Assembly (NCBI RefSeq): GCF_001904745.1
Contig: NZ_MRCD01000011.1
Coordinates: 84,714-148,713, forward strand
Direction: 5' to 3'
Length of the DNA stretch: 64,000 nucleotides
Origin: Calothrix sp. HK-06
Lineage (GTDB): Bacteria; Cyanobacteriota; Cyanobacteriia; Cyanobacteriales; Nostocaceae
Shown here: positions 9,536 to 18,009 of the stretch, piece by piece
Numbering within the stretch: the stretch's first letter is position 1
How the letters are laid out: each line of letters opens with the position of its first letter
Notes under the pieces: model-generated
Told to the model about the DNA's origin: nothing
Seen by the model: only the letters and a program-made list of their open reading frames with translations
Databases searched by the model: none
Position numbers and translations under genes: made by a program

Positions 9536-10498
9536 ATGTCAATTAGCATCGAATCAGCCCGTCATATTTTTCCTGAAACACTTGCAGCGGATGTAGTTCC
9601 AGCGATTATTGCCCGTTTCAAGCAATTGACAATTGAAGATAGATTGGCATTAATTTGGTTTGCCTATTTGGAAATGGGCAAAAAACTCTCAATCGCAACT
9701 CCTGATGCAGTGAACATGCAATTTGTGAGCAGCACCCTCAGTCAAATCGAGCGGATGAGTTTTACCGAGCAAGAACAATTAATGCACGACCTAGCGAGCG
9801 GTATGGATCGACCCATTTGTCGCATCTATGCAACCTGGTCGGTAAATATCAAACTCGGCTTCTGGTTCCAACTAGGGAAGTGGATGGAAGCGGGGGTTGT
9901 CAGCCCAATACCCCAAGGTTACCAACTTTCAGCCAATGCCCTGGCAGTCTTGCAAGCAATTCGGGATGTAGACCCCGGTCAACAAATTACCGTTCTTCGC
10001 AATACAGTGGTGGATATGGGCTTTGACGCATCCCAATTAGGCAGTTACAGTCGTGTTGCCGAACCCGTAGCCCCACCCAAAGAAATATCCGATGCAAACC
10101 GAATTACGGCTATTCCTGGTGTCGAAAACCAGATAATTTTGGAATACATGAACAACATGAACGCCAATCAATTCGATGCCTTGATTCAAATTTTTGCTCC
10201 CGACGGTGGTTTACAACCTCCATTCCAGCGTCCAATTGTGGGTCACGATGAGATTCTCCGCTTTTTCCGGGAAGACTGCCAGAACTTAAAATTGATACCA
10301 GAACGGGGAATTACCGAACCGACAGAAGATGGTTATACCCAAATTAAAGTAACTGGCAAAGTGCAAACTCCTTGGTTTGGACAAGATGTGGGCATGAATA
10401 TTGCTTGGCGATTTCTGCTCAATCCAGAAAATCAGATTTTCTTTGTGGCAATCGATTTATTGGCTTCTTCTAAGGAGTTGCTCAACCTGAGTCGTTAA
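9536..10498 (+). CDS. ocp: Orange carotenoid protein
   Basis: Water-soluble carotenoid-binding photoprotective protein. Under strong blue-green light it binds the phycobilisome and quenches its excitation. About 320 residues, full length: an N-terminal all-helical Carot_N domain (to about 165), a linker, and a C-terminal NTF2-like domain (from about 190). Expected carotenoid-contact residues are visible: Tyr in WFAYLEMGK, Trp in YATWSV, Tyr in LEYMNN and Trp in TPWFG. ATG at 9536 is chosen because its product MSISIESARHIFPETLAADV matches the family N-terminus; an upstream TTG at 9521 overlaps the GGAG ribosome-binding site. frp follows. Subtype (OCP1, OCP2 or OCPX) not resolved. Confidence 0.97.
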   Translation: MSISIESARHIFPETLAADVVPAIIARFKQLTIEDRLALIWFAYLEMGKKLSIATPDAVNMQFVSSTLSQIERMSFTEQEQLMHDLASGMDRPICRIYATWSVNIKLGFWFQLGKWMEAGVVSPIPQGYQLSANALAVLQAIRDVDPGQQITVLRNTVVDMGFDASQLGSYSRVAEPVAPPKEISDANRITAIPGVENQIILEYMNNMNANQFDALIQIFAPDGGLQPPFQRPIVGHDEILRFFREDCQNLKLIPERGITEPTEDGYTQIKVTGKVQTPWFGQDVGMNIAWRFLLNPENQIFFVAIDLLASSKELLNLSR

Positions 10499-10684
10499 GT
10501 CCGCTACTTTCAATTCGCTTTATCCATTTATGAGGATTGCATTCGTTGGAGAGCGGTTATGTAAGCTTTTGTACGGATTGTACAAATAATTATTTAATTA
10601 CTGAGAATTTAAACGATAATTGACGCTACCAATTCTCAATGTGAGGATTGTAGGGGAATTAAGTAGCTTTGTAGTGGTAAGTTT

Positions 10685-11038
10685 ATGGACGTTCGACAAG
10701 TTGAAAGTGGTAACGAAGGAATTGAGAACGGTTGGTCTTTGCAGGAGCAGACAATCGCGCATTACTGTTTTGACCTAGCCTACGAGCGGGAAATTGCTGG
10801 ATTGATGAGATCGGTTCGCGATCGGACTTCCAGTATCACTACTGTCGATGATATATGGCATTTACACGATTTTTTAAGTGCAAGACGACACAACGTTGAT
10901 GGTAAATACGATTTTCGCTATCCTTTTTTGATTATGGTGTTTGCCCAATTAGTTAAAGAAGGCTGGCTGCAACTTCAGGAGTTGGAAGGATTGGACTCCT
11001 TAAAGCGAGCCAAAATTGCCGCCCTTTCCAAGATGTGA
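10685..11038 (+). CDS. frp: Fluorescence recovery protein
   Basis: 117 residues, all helical, matching the FRP family: the central signature DDIWHLHDFLSARRHNVDGK and the downstream FAQLVKEGWLQ...LEGL are conserved. FRP dimers bind the C-terminal domain of activated OCP, detach it from the phycobilisome and speed its return to the orange form. It lies 186 bp after ocp on the same strand, the usual arrangement. The first about 15 residues (MDVRQVESGNEGIEN) are poorly conserved, as in other FRPs. A promoter of its own in the gap is possible. Confidence 0.95.
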   Translation: MDVRQVESGNEGIENGWSLQEQTIAHYCFDLAYEREIAGLMRSVRDRTSSITTVDDIWHLHDFLSARRHNVDGKYDFRYPFLIMVFAQLVKEGWLQLQELEGLDSLKRAKIAALSKM

Positions 11039-11600
11039 AATAACTTTTGGTCATAGGTCAAATTAAAGTCTGTAGCGAGCGGCACCTTTAATAGTTTTAT
11101 ATAAATTTTTATTTCAAAAAAATTTATTCAAAATTCCTTGATATACATTTTATATAAACTTTACAAATAAACATATTTTTGTGGGCGCCTGTTGTTTGGT
11201 GTGGGTGCCTTGCTCTTTGATTTCCATTAAGAGCTAACAAAGGGCAACTACAGGCGCATCGCTGCTAACAACACAGGCGCCTGCCTATATCAAAACCAAG
11301 CTTTACGCCGTTGTAAGATATTATTTACTAGTAAACCATTGGTTGCCATCTGGTGTGGTGCCATATATCAAGCTAATTTTTGATCTACGCGATCACATTT
11401 GTCCAGTAGTACTTTTGCTCGGATAAACAATTGGTTTTGGCAACGCCGCGTTGTCAAATCTTGAATATTAGATACAGGTGCCTTCCCTACTACACGTAAC
11501 ATCAAGATTCAGTGAATTTAGCAGGATTTAAATGACTTTACCTCTAAAAATCATTATAGTATTTCTACTTAATTAATGCGTCACCCATACAATATCTATA
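11039..11600. other. Intergenic region, no gene seen
   Basis: AT-rich 560-bp gap with several GGCGCC or near-GGCGCC sites (11181-11282) and no coding pattern. The last about 60 bases probably contain the promoter of the following gene. Confidence 0.4.
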
Positions 11601-12719
11601 ATGAATAGCAAAATTCTGCTCCAAACTGCATTAACTCTAACTACGTTGGCTTTGGGTATTGGACTAGAAACTGCCAGTGCAACTTTACTAATTGGCAATA
11701 CAAGAGGTGACAATGTAGTATTATTCGATGAAGAAAGCGGTAACTTTTTGGGTGAGTTTATTACTCCGGGTAGTGGAGGTTTGAAGGCGCCGGACAGTTT
11801 GCTATTCGGTGTTGACGGTAACTTTTACGTATCGAGTGGAGATACAAAGGAAAACTCTGCGATTCTTCGATACGACGGAACAACTGGAAAATTCATTGAT
11901 ACTTTTGCAAGTGGTGGTGGGTTGATTCGTCCTTATGGTGCAGCATTTGGTTCTGACGGTAATCTTTATGTGAGTAGTTTTTTAACAGACCAAATTTTAC
12001 GCTACGACGGTAAAACAGGCGCCTTTATTGATGTATTTGCACAGGGTAATGGTAAAGCTGGGGGGTTAAATGGTCCCAATGGCTTATTATTTGATTCTGA
12101 TGGAAATCTTTACGTTACAACTCAAGGTAGCGTTGCGGTAGATGGGAAACCGGATTTTAGCTTTGGTTTACCTTCTCAAGTATTACGTTTCGATGTTGCG
12201 AACAAAACATCTGCTGTATTTATAGACCAGCCAACACCATCACCAGATAGTTTTGGTTTTGTTAGTTTTCTAGGATTGGTGCAGGGAAACGGTGGTGATT
12301 TATTTGTTAGCGATTTTGCAAATGATATTAGACGTTACGACTCGAAAACAGGAGCTTTGCTTGATACTTTATCTACCAACTACACAGATACTGTTCCTTC
12401 GAGTAACTTCATTGGCAGTTTAACGTTAGATACTAATAATATCCTTTACAGTGTAGGATTTGATAATACAGCGAACAGTAGAAACCTTGGTGCCATTCTC
12501 CGTTATGATGCGGCTAGTGGTAAACCATTACCTTCAGCAGGTAATAGCGGTTCGGTGTTTGTTCCAACCAACGATAAGCTTTTACGACCAATTGGAATTA
12601 TTTATACCGATAGGAAAGTTATTCCTGTACCCGAATCATCTTTAACGGTTAGTGTGCTTGCTTGTTTGTCTTTCTATGCAGCTTTAAGAATATTGAACAA
12701 GAAAACTAAAAGCGTTTAG
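11601..12719 (+). CDS. Secreted NHL/beta-propeller-like protein with PEP-CTERM anchor
   Basis: 372 residues. An N-terminal signal peptide (to about residue 28) is followed by repeats of the form LLFGVDGNFYVSS...ILRYDGTTGKFIDTF, about five copies of 50-60 residues. These are typical of NHL/SMP-30-like beta-propellers. The C-terminus is a PEP-CTERM sorting signal: VIPVPESS, a hydrophobic helix (LTVSVLACLSFYAALRIL) and a basic end NKKTK. It should be exported and processed by an exosortase. Ligand or enzyme activity unknown; such proteins are often linked to the exopolysaccharide layer. Confidence 0.85.
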   Translation: MNSKILLQTALTLTTLALGIGLETASATLLIGNTRGDNVVLFDEESGNFLGEFITPGSGGLKAPDSLLFGVDGNFYVSSGDTKENSAILRYDGTTGKFIDTFASGGGLIRPYGAAFGSDGNLYVSSFLTDQILRYDGKTGAFIDVFAQGNGKAGGLNGPNGLLFDSDGNLYVTTQGSVAVDGKPDFSFGLPSQVLRFDVANKTSAVFIDQPTPSPDSFGFVSFLGLVQGNGGDLFVSDFANDIRRYDSKTGALLDTLSTNYTDTVPSSNFIGSLTLDTNNILYSVGFDNTANSRNLGAILRYDAASGKPLPSAGNSGSVFVPTNDKLLRPIGIIYTDRKVIPVPESSLTVSVLACLSFYAALRILNKKTKSV

Positions 12720-12858
12720 TTACGGCGCCTTAAACAATAGACAATCAAAGCGATAGGCGCAGCTGTTTCCAGTCTTGGTGTACTTTTACTATAAATGTCG
12801 ACGCCGTTCAATATAGCTTACAATTTTGATTAAACTTAATTGACTTATAAAAGAACAT

Positions 12859-13218
12859 ATGCTTACTGAAAGTCAAGCACATACGCTCGCAGAACACTGG
12901 GTTGAGGCATGGAATTCTCACGACCTTAATATAATTATGTCTCACTATGCAGAATATGTAATCTTAGTATCGCCTGTCGCAGCAAAGCTTCTTGATGACC
13001 CATCAGGGACAGTAATAGGTAAAAATTTGTTACGAGAATATTTCAAAAAGGGGCTTGAAGTTTACCCAAATCTAAAGTTTGAACTCATCGATGTTATGTG
13101 GGGAGTTTCGAGTGTTGTACTTTACTATATCAATCAGAAGGCTACAAAAACAGCAGAATTTATGGAAGTAGATTCAACTGGAAAAGTCACCAAAGTAATT
13201 GCTAATTATAGCGGATAA
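12859..13218 (+). CDS. SnoaL/NTF2-like protein
   Basis: 119 residues with the NTF2-like fold pattern: helix AHTLAEHWVEAWNSHDLNIIMSHYAEY, then beta strands with a conserved IGKNLLREYFKKGLEVYPNLKFELIDV. Typical of SnoaL-like small cyclase/isomerase proteins in cyanobacteria. No cofactor motif. Monocistronic; ribosome-binding site weak. Substrate unknown. A second NTF2-like gene lies at 20240-20662. Confidence 0.8.
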   Translation: MLTESQAHTLAEHWVEAWNSHDLNIIMSHYAEYVILVSPVAAKLLDDPSGTVIGKNLLREYFKKGLEVYPNLKFELIDVMWGVSSVVLYYINQKATKTAEFMEVDSTGKVTKVIANYSG

Positions 13219-13229
13219 GACAATTGGCG

Positions 13230-13391
13230 CCTCGATGGTTGCTTTCTGAACGCAATGCCGAACTACGAAGGGTTTTAATGCAAGGTATTAGATACTCTCG
13301 TATTTGCCAAGAACTCAAAGTTAAAGAAATCGATGTTTGGGAAGAGTATAAACTTTTAAAAATTGATGAAATAGTAGATGTAGGGGTATGA
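13230..13391 (+). pseudogene. DUF6745-like fragment, second copy
   Basis: The 53-codon frame WLLSERNAELRRVLMQGIRY...ICQEL...DVWEEYKLLKIDEI lines up along its length with the fragment at 7007-7252 (WVLSETNAEIRQ...RLCQEL...TWREYTLLRIET). It has no start codon at its left end and ends at TGA before the CPST motif. Both fragments are probably leftovers of one larger gene family. Confidence 0.55.
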
Positions 13392-13760
13392 GTAACATTC
13401 GCATAGAAAACCGGGTTAAGAGATATTACATAAGTAATACAAGCATGTTTAGAAACTGAAACCCTTATTGTCTCGTTGAGTGGTGACTGATGATAAGCAA
13501 AGCGTGAATGACCTTCGTTCTGGATAGAATCTTTGTCGAATAAGACTTTCAAGCTTATCCAGGTTTTCGGTGCGACTGCTACTCAAAGTCCGACAAGTTA
13601 ATTCCCAACTTTTTTGATTAACCAGATTACTCATTTACAAGCTCCATGATTTATCAGTACAGATGCATAGCGCGAGATATCAGGTATTGGCGCCTGCTAG
13701 ATAATAGACACGTATAAACATCAATTCTTTGTTGCCACTCTAGTTCGTAGCGTCACAATT

Positions 13761-13811
13761 AGTTAGGGTGCGTTCCAAAACCATTTTTTGCAATTTAAGC
13801 GCACCCTAACT
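13761..13811. repeat. 51-bp hairpin repeat (REP-like), copy 1
   Basis: Perfect 12-bp arms AGTTAGGGTGCG and CGCACCCTAACT around a T-rich loop. Related elements lie at 15189-15232 (arms GGGTACG/CGTACCC), about 56934-56985 and about 57051-57104, all with a T-rich centre and GCGCACCC-like arm. The 13761 copy follows the DUF6745 fragment and could act as a bidirectional terminator. Confidence 0.7.
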
Positions 13812-13835
13812 ACTTCAAATAGCGCAGCACTACTG

Positions 13836-14342
13836 TTAGCTCAAAACTCCTGCTACAATCAGAAACCCAATTGCGAAGGTCATAGCTAATGCCCGTCCGA
13901 CAATAACACTGTCCCAGCAGTTCTGGAGATCGCGAATATTGTCTGGAATGTTGCCCAGTTGTACAGCTTCTGTCATTTTTTGATTGACAGGTTTAGCAAC
14001 GGTCAAATATAAGCTCAACTGAGTCAATAACCCTGCCAATGCCATCAATGCTAACCAACTCGCAATTGTTCCGAGATGAGCGACAATAGCAAAGGCTAAG
14101 GTTGCTAGCACTCCGAGAACTCCAAACAAAGGTATTCGAGCATCTGCTGTTTTATGTATATGTCCCATGACGTTGGCGATTGCTCCATCATCACTGGCTG
14201 CTAAGGCCGAGCGTCCCACAACTGCAAAGAATACATCAACCCCATAAACCACACCAGCCGACATAATTGCAAGTATTAGTAAGGTGTTAGCCAGCAAAGC
14301 GCTGCCCATGTGTTCCGTTGCTCCCATAACTAAAACATTCAT
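13836..14342 (-). CDS. Four-helix integral membrane protein (possibly DUF1772-like)
   Basis: 168 residues from ATG 14342 (MNVLVMGATEHMG) with four hydrophobic segments (about 15-40, 80-100, 103-125, 148-166). The layout of four helices with a short NxWDxxVxxR-like motif before the last helix (NCWDSVIVGRA) resembles DUF1772/anthrone-oxygenase-like membrane proteins, but I am not certain. It lies downstream of a TetR gene on the same strand, with an inverted-repeat operator in the gap, so it is the likely target of that repressor. A longer frame from 14378 would run through the operator. Confidence 0.6.
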   Translation of the reverse strand: MNVLVMGATEHMGSALLANTLLILAIMSAGVVYGVDVFFAVVGRSALAASDDGAIANVMGHIHKTADARIPLFGVLGVLATLAFAIVAHLGTIASWLALMALAGLLTQLSLYLTVAKPVNQKMTEAVQLGNIPDNIRDLQNCWDSVIVGRALAMTFAIGFLIVAGVLS

Positions 14343-14365
14343 GATTGAAATTTCTCCAAAAAATA

Positions 14366-14387
14366 GTTGGTCAACCAACCAAATTCA
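14366..14387. promoter_or_regulatory. Putative TetR operator, proximal
   Basis: Inverted repeat reading TTGGTTGACCAA on the minus strand, just upstream of the membrane protein start (14342). It shares its half-sites TTGGT/ACCAA with the operator in front of the TetR gene at about 15029. Confidence 0.6.
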
Positions 14388-14431
14388 CTCAAAATAAACA
14401 GAGCTATTACTAATAAACCAACACGAAGCTC

Positions 14432-15019
14432 TCAACCGTCACTCAATTGTGAGATGAACATCTGGAACAGGACACGGTAGGAGCTTTCCAAATCAAAATC
14501 TGGATCTGCTAGCTTCTGTAAAGCCAGCCCATCAAATGCTGCTAGCAAAATGGCCGCCATTGATTCTGGATTAGCGATCGCTTCTCCTGCTATCTGGCGC
14601 ACCAAACGAGTAATGCACTGTCGTCCCGTTGAGAGCATGACCTGAACAGCTTCATGAAAGTTGGTATTGCGTAGCCCTAATGCAAAAAGTTCACACCGTA
14701 ACCGAAACCATTCTGGCTCATTAACGACTCGTTGTTGTGGTTCGGTAAACGTCGTCGAGAGCAACTGCTGTGGGGACAGGGTATTACACCACTGCTCCAC
14801 TTCTTTCACATACCGTTCTCCTGCTGTATATAACACTTCTTGCAGCAGTTCATCCTTGCTGTTGAAGTAATAGTGAATCAACCCAGGAGCCACCCCAGCC
14901 GCATTCGCAATCTCCTTCATTGTTGCAGCATCGTATCCTGACTCTGCCAGAAGCTTATATGCTGCTGAAACAATATGCGAACGATTATTAGCACTGCTCA
15001 ATGTTGTTTTCTTACCCAT
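14432..15019 (-). CDS. TetR/AcrR family transcriptional regulator
   Basis: 195 residues. The N-terminal TetR_N helix-turn-helix is clear: IVSAAYKLLAESGYDAATMK EIANAAGVAPGLIHYYFNSKDELL, residues about 15-58, and a helical ligand/dimer domain follows. Family repressors leave their operator when a small ligand binds. Operators TTGGT-N-ACCAA lie in front of this gene and in front of the downstream membrane protein, so autoregulation and control of that protein are likely. Ligand unknown. Confidence 0.93.
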   Translation of the reverse strand: MGKKTTLSSANNRSHIVSAAYKLLAESGYDAATMKEIANAAGVAPGLIHYYFNSKDELLQEVLYTAGERYVKEVEQWCNTLSPQQLLSTTFTEPQQRVVNEPEWFRLRCELFALGLRNTNFHEAVQVMLSTGRQCITRLVRQIAGEAIANPESMAAILLAAFDGLALQKLADPDFDLESSYRVLFQMFISQLSDG

Positions 15020-15028
15020 TTAAAATTT

Positions 15029-15048
15029 TAGTTGGTCGTTCAACCAAA
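15029..15048. promoter_or_regulatory. Putative TetR operator, distal
   Basis: Inverted repeat TTGGTCGTTCAACCAA about 10 bp upstream of the TetR start codon (15019). The same half-sites recur at 14366-14387, which supports autoregulation. Confidence 0.65.
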
Positions 15049-15234
15049 TACTAACTCACTTAACTAAATATTGGCAATACTTACTAATTAGTATTATTTA
15101 TTGCGTGATAATCCTGGTGTTCATTTCTAGAAGACTGGCGCCACTCCTGTTCGTAGTTTATGAGGGATGGCGCCTCTTGGAAGCTCATGGGTACGCTCAA
15201 AGTCATTTTTAGGAATATAAACGTACCCTAACAA

Positions 15235-15406
15235 GGCATTGAGCCGAGATATGTGTTTTTTCTGCATTCCGGGTCTGAAAACCCCTATCCTGTCTAGGTT
15301 TGAAAATTTGCTACATTAGAGCCAGAAAAGTCGTTATTTACAACGCGCTCATCAAGCCTTTTTAAGGTCATATTGCAGGTTTTTACACGCATCCTGGCTC
15401 AATGCC
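15235..15406. repeat. 172-bp MITE-like element, copy A
   Basis: Begins GGCATTGAGCCGAGAT and ends TGGCTCAATGCC, giving inverted ends. A copy in inverted orientation lies at 63628-63798. Shared interior blocks include CTGCATTCCGGG, CCTGTCT-GGTTTGA and TTGCAGGTTTTT. No coding capacity. A non-autonomous element moved in trans is the simplest reading. Confidence 0.75.
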
Positions 15407-15585
15407 TTTATGTACTAGCTGATGGCGCCATAAATCTATAAGAAAGCACCCATACACATTCTTAGAGCGTTATCCAAGAAAAATAACTATTTTAGTAATA
15501 TTAAGTCTTATGACAAATTCACAAACATCTCGTGAGATTTTAGAATTCCTCGTATCAGATGAATACGGTAATTAATCTATCAATT

Positions 15586-16638
15586 TTAAGTATTTATTCT
15601 TTGTTGCCACTCTGATAAGGCAACCTCTATTAAATTATTTAGAGAGCATGAATCCATTGACTTACCTGTTATTGATTTATAAAGCTTGAGGTATTGATTA
15701 GGAGAGTAAAGATAATCGTAAGTATTAATAGCTAAAGGATTAGGATTTTTTAATATTGCTAGAGTAGGTGCCTTATCTGGATAAATCATGTTAACCAGAA
15801 CTTTTTCTATTTTCTTTTTATAGGTGCCGCTGGTACGCCGCGTGCTTGGGACAGGTAGCCATAGTGAGAAACAAAGATGAAGCCATTCACCTTTAAATGA
15901 ATAACTATAAAATTCGCCTACCATGCGCGTTATAGGTATTTCTCCATTACATTTTTTAAGACCGTAGCGAGTAACAACTGATGTGCTTACTTCTGCGATT
16001 CGCTCATCAAAACTCATTATCTTGTCTCGAATTTGCAATGCTAGCTCTTTTTCTTTAGGATGACGTTCAATAAGCATTTTCTCAAATAATCTGGAAATGC
16101 GCGGGACAACTTTGATATCAGGTAAGGAAAGATGATTTGTTTCATCCGTGACATACGAGTCTGGGTATTCAAGCTTTTGAGAAGCAACAATTTTATCCTC
16201 CAAATCTTTCAGATAAAACATTAACTCTTTATTCATTTGATTAATTTCAAACTTTAAAAAGATAATTGGTAGGTTAATATAAAACTTATCAATATAATTA
16301 TGACGATGGAAGCTAGGGGCAATTGCAATTAGTTTTATTGGTTGAGTATAATCAATTAAGTCAGCTAGAGGTTTTTCTTTCAATAAATTATGGCAGTAGC
16401 GTGTTAGTTGCTGCACCACATACCTACCTTCTACATTCTTTAATTCAATAATTACTAGTTGTCTTGACTTTAATAAACCTAAAATATCACATCTTTCACC
16501 TTGAACTGTATATTGGCGTTTTAGAGGTTCTAATCCAAATAGTATTTCTAAGTTTTTCCAAACAAAGTCTTCTAGGTCAACTTCATTTACAAATTTCCAA
16601 CATTCAGGAGTTTTAACCAAAGCATTCGGATGTAACAT
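15586..16638 (-). CDS. NucS-like (DUF91) PD-(D/E)XK nuclease family protein
   Basis: 350 residues. The N-terminal about 120 residues match the endonuclease NucS/DUF91 nuclease fold: VDLEDFVWKNLEILFGLEPL, then GERCDILGLL with the catalytic Asp, then LVIIELKN with the E-x-K, then VVQQLTRYCHNLL. The C-terminal two thirds is unfamiliar. A close paralogue lies immediately upstream (16779-17816) in the same orientation, with the same layout. Such proteins are often solitary restriction or repair nucleases. Substrate unknown. Confidence 0.75.
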   Translation of the reverse strand: MLHPNALVKTPECWKFVNEVDLEDFVWKNLEILFGLEPLKRQYTVQGERCDILGLLKSRQLVIIELKNVEGRYVVQQLTRYCHNLLKEKPLADLIDYTQPIKLIAIAPSFHRHNYIDKFYINLPIIFLKFEINQMNKELMFYLKDLEDKIVASQKLEYPDSYVTDETNHLSLPDIKVVPRISRLFEKMLIERHPKEKELALQIRDKIMSFDERIAEVSTSVVTRYGLKKCNGEIPITRMVGEFYSYSFKGEWLHLCFSLWLPVPSTRRTSGTYKKKIEKVLVNMIYPDKAPTLAILKNPNPLAINTYDYLYSPNQYLKLYKSITGKSMDSCSLNNLIEVALSEWQQRINT

Positions 16639-16778
16639 GTATCAAAGTAATTATATATATGTTGATTAAACAAAGTTTTAGTACCCTAGGCACCTGCTTT
16701 ATAAAAGAATATTAATACTTTTATATGCTATTTATAATCCGAGAGAGAGTTTGTGGGTAGGTGCCTATCTTGAGTATA

Positions 16779-17816
16779 TTAAATGCGAGCAAGCCAATTT
16801 TGTAATGCTACATCCGCTAGTGACTCTAGAGAAGCAGGATTATAAGCTAATTTACTATAAAAACTATTAATACGAACAGGAGAAAATGATTTGTGGCTAC
16901 AGCTATGAAATAATCGTAAAGGTCTTTTTTCCCTTGGCATTGCATTCCACTCAGATTCTAGTTTCATCCGACCAAAACCCTCGCTTATATGACCTGCATG
17001 GGTAACATTACCGTCCATAACCCATAATCGCATTCGACTAATAACTTGCTTTCTGCCCTCAAATAAAAGCGAAGACGGTGTAGGCAGCCACATAAATACG
17101 ATTGGTTTATTAAGTTGTCGATAAAAGCAAAGCTCTACTATTGATTTACCCTTACCTTGGTATCTAATCGTTTTCTTAGCTTCGATTTCCTCAGTTACCC
17201 GCGCGTCAAAACTCAATATCTTCTCTCGCATCTTTAATATTGCGATTTGTTCATCACCTGGAACGGCGCCCAACCAATCAAGTAACAACTGCGATGGCGC
17301 CTCAATATTACTACATGTACTGTTAATATCAAGCTTCTGATAAGGAATTTGAATTTCAGTACTAACGTTAGTATCAACATCTATAAGGTGCAAGTAAAAA
17401 TCTTGAGATTTCTCAACTACAGTGATTTGTACAAAATCTATATCTAATTTACAGTGCTTACAGTCAATGTAATTATGACGGTGAAAAGTCGGCGCCAGTG
17501 CTATCAACTTAACTGGCAGGTTGTAATCTATCAGTTGTGCAAACGGTTTAGTATCAAGTAAATTATCGTAGTAGCGTGTTAGTTGCTGGACAACATATCT
17601 ATCTTCGGTGTTCTTCAGTTCGAGTATTGACAGCTGTTTGTTATTTACAGCGAGGATGTCGCAAAACTCCCCCTTTGCAGGATGTTGGCGTGCAACAGGT
17701 TTAAGTTGAAACAATTGTTCTAAATTATTCCAAACAAACTCTTCGAGTGCGTACTCCGATGAGAACTCATGACCAGTACATGTTTTGCGTAGAGCGGCAC
17801 CTGCAAGCATATACAC
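16779..17816 (-). CDS. NucS-like (DUF91) PD-(D/E)XK nuclease family protein, paralogue
   Basis: 345 residues, with the same plan as its neighbour: LEEFVWNNLEQLF, GEFCDILAV with the catalytic Asp, LSILELKNTEDRYVVQQLTR with E-x-K. The two probably arose by tandem duplication, since both carry matching YNLPVKLIALAP/YTQPIKLIAIAP and FDARVTEE/FDERIAEV blocks. A fragment nearly identical to its ELKNTEDRY region lies at 60613-60762. ATG 17810 (MLAGAALRK) is an alternative start. Confidence 0.75.
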   Translation of the reverse strand: MYMLAGAALRKTCTGHEFSSEYALEEFVWNNLEQLFQLKPVARQHPAKGEFCDILAVNNKQLSILELKNTEDRYVVQQLTRYYDNLLDTKPFAQLIDYNLPVKLIALAPTFHRHNYIDCKHCKLDIDFVQITVVEKSQDFYLHLIDVDTNVSTEIQIPYQKLDINSTCSNIEAPSQLLLDWLGAVPGDEQIAILKMREKILSFDARVTEEIEAKKTIRYQGKGKSIVELCFYRQLNKPIVFMWLPTPSSLLFEGRKQVISRMRLWVMDGNVTHAGHISEGFGRMKLESEWNAMPREKRPLRLFHSCSHKSFSPVRINSFYSKLAYNPASLESLADVALQNWLARI

Positions 17817-17856
17817 ATGAATATAAAACTATATGTAAGTATATATCATGTTGAAC

Positions 17857-17938
17857 AGGCGCCGCTGTACGCGATTTACAACAAGATTTAACTATTCTCA
17901 AATATTACACAGGTGCCGTCGATGGTGTGTTCGGCGCC
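17857..17938 (+). pseudogene. Peptidoglycan-binding domain fragment
   Basis: 82 bp very similar to 60940-61021 inside the intact two-domain gene, encoding AAVRDLQQ-type and YYTGAVDGVFGA-type sequence. No start codon, and the similarity ends at GGCGCC on both sides. It lies divergently next to the NucS-like gene, mirroring the arrangement at 60613-61415. Confidence 0.7.
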
Positions 17939-18009
17939 CCTAGCCTACCACTACAACCCCATGACTTTCGGAGGCTACGGGCATGGCACGCTCGCACGCT
18001 CGTGGGAAT

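Noticed and set aside
13202..13634. Two minus-strand frames of 116 and 61 residues
   Set aside because: Serine-rich shadows; one overlaps the DUF6745-like fragment on the plus strand.
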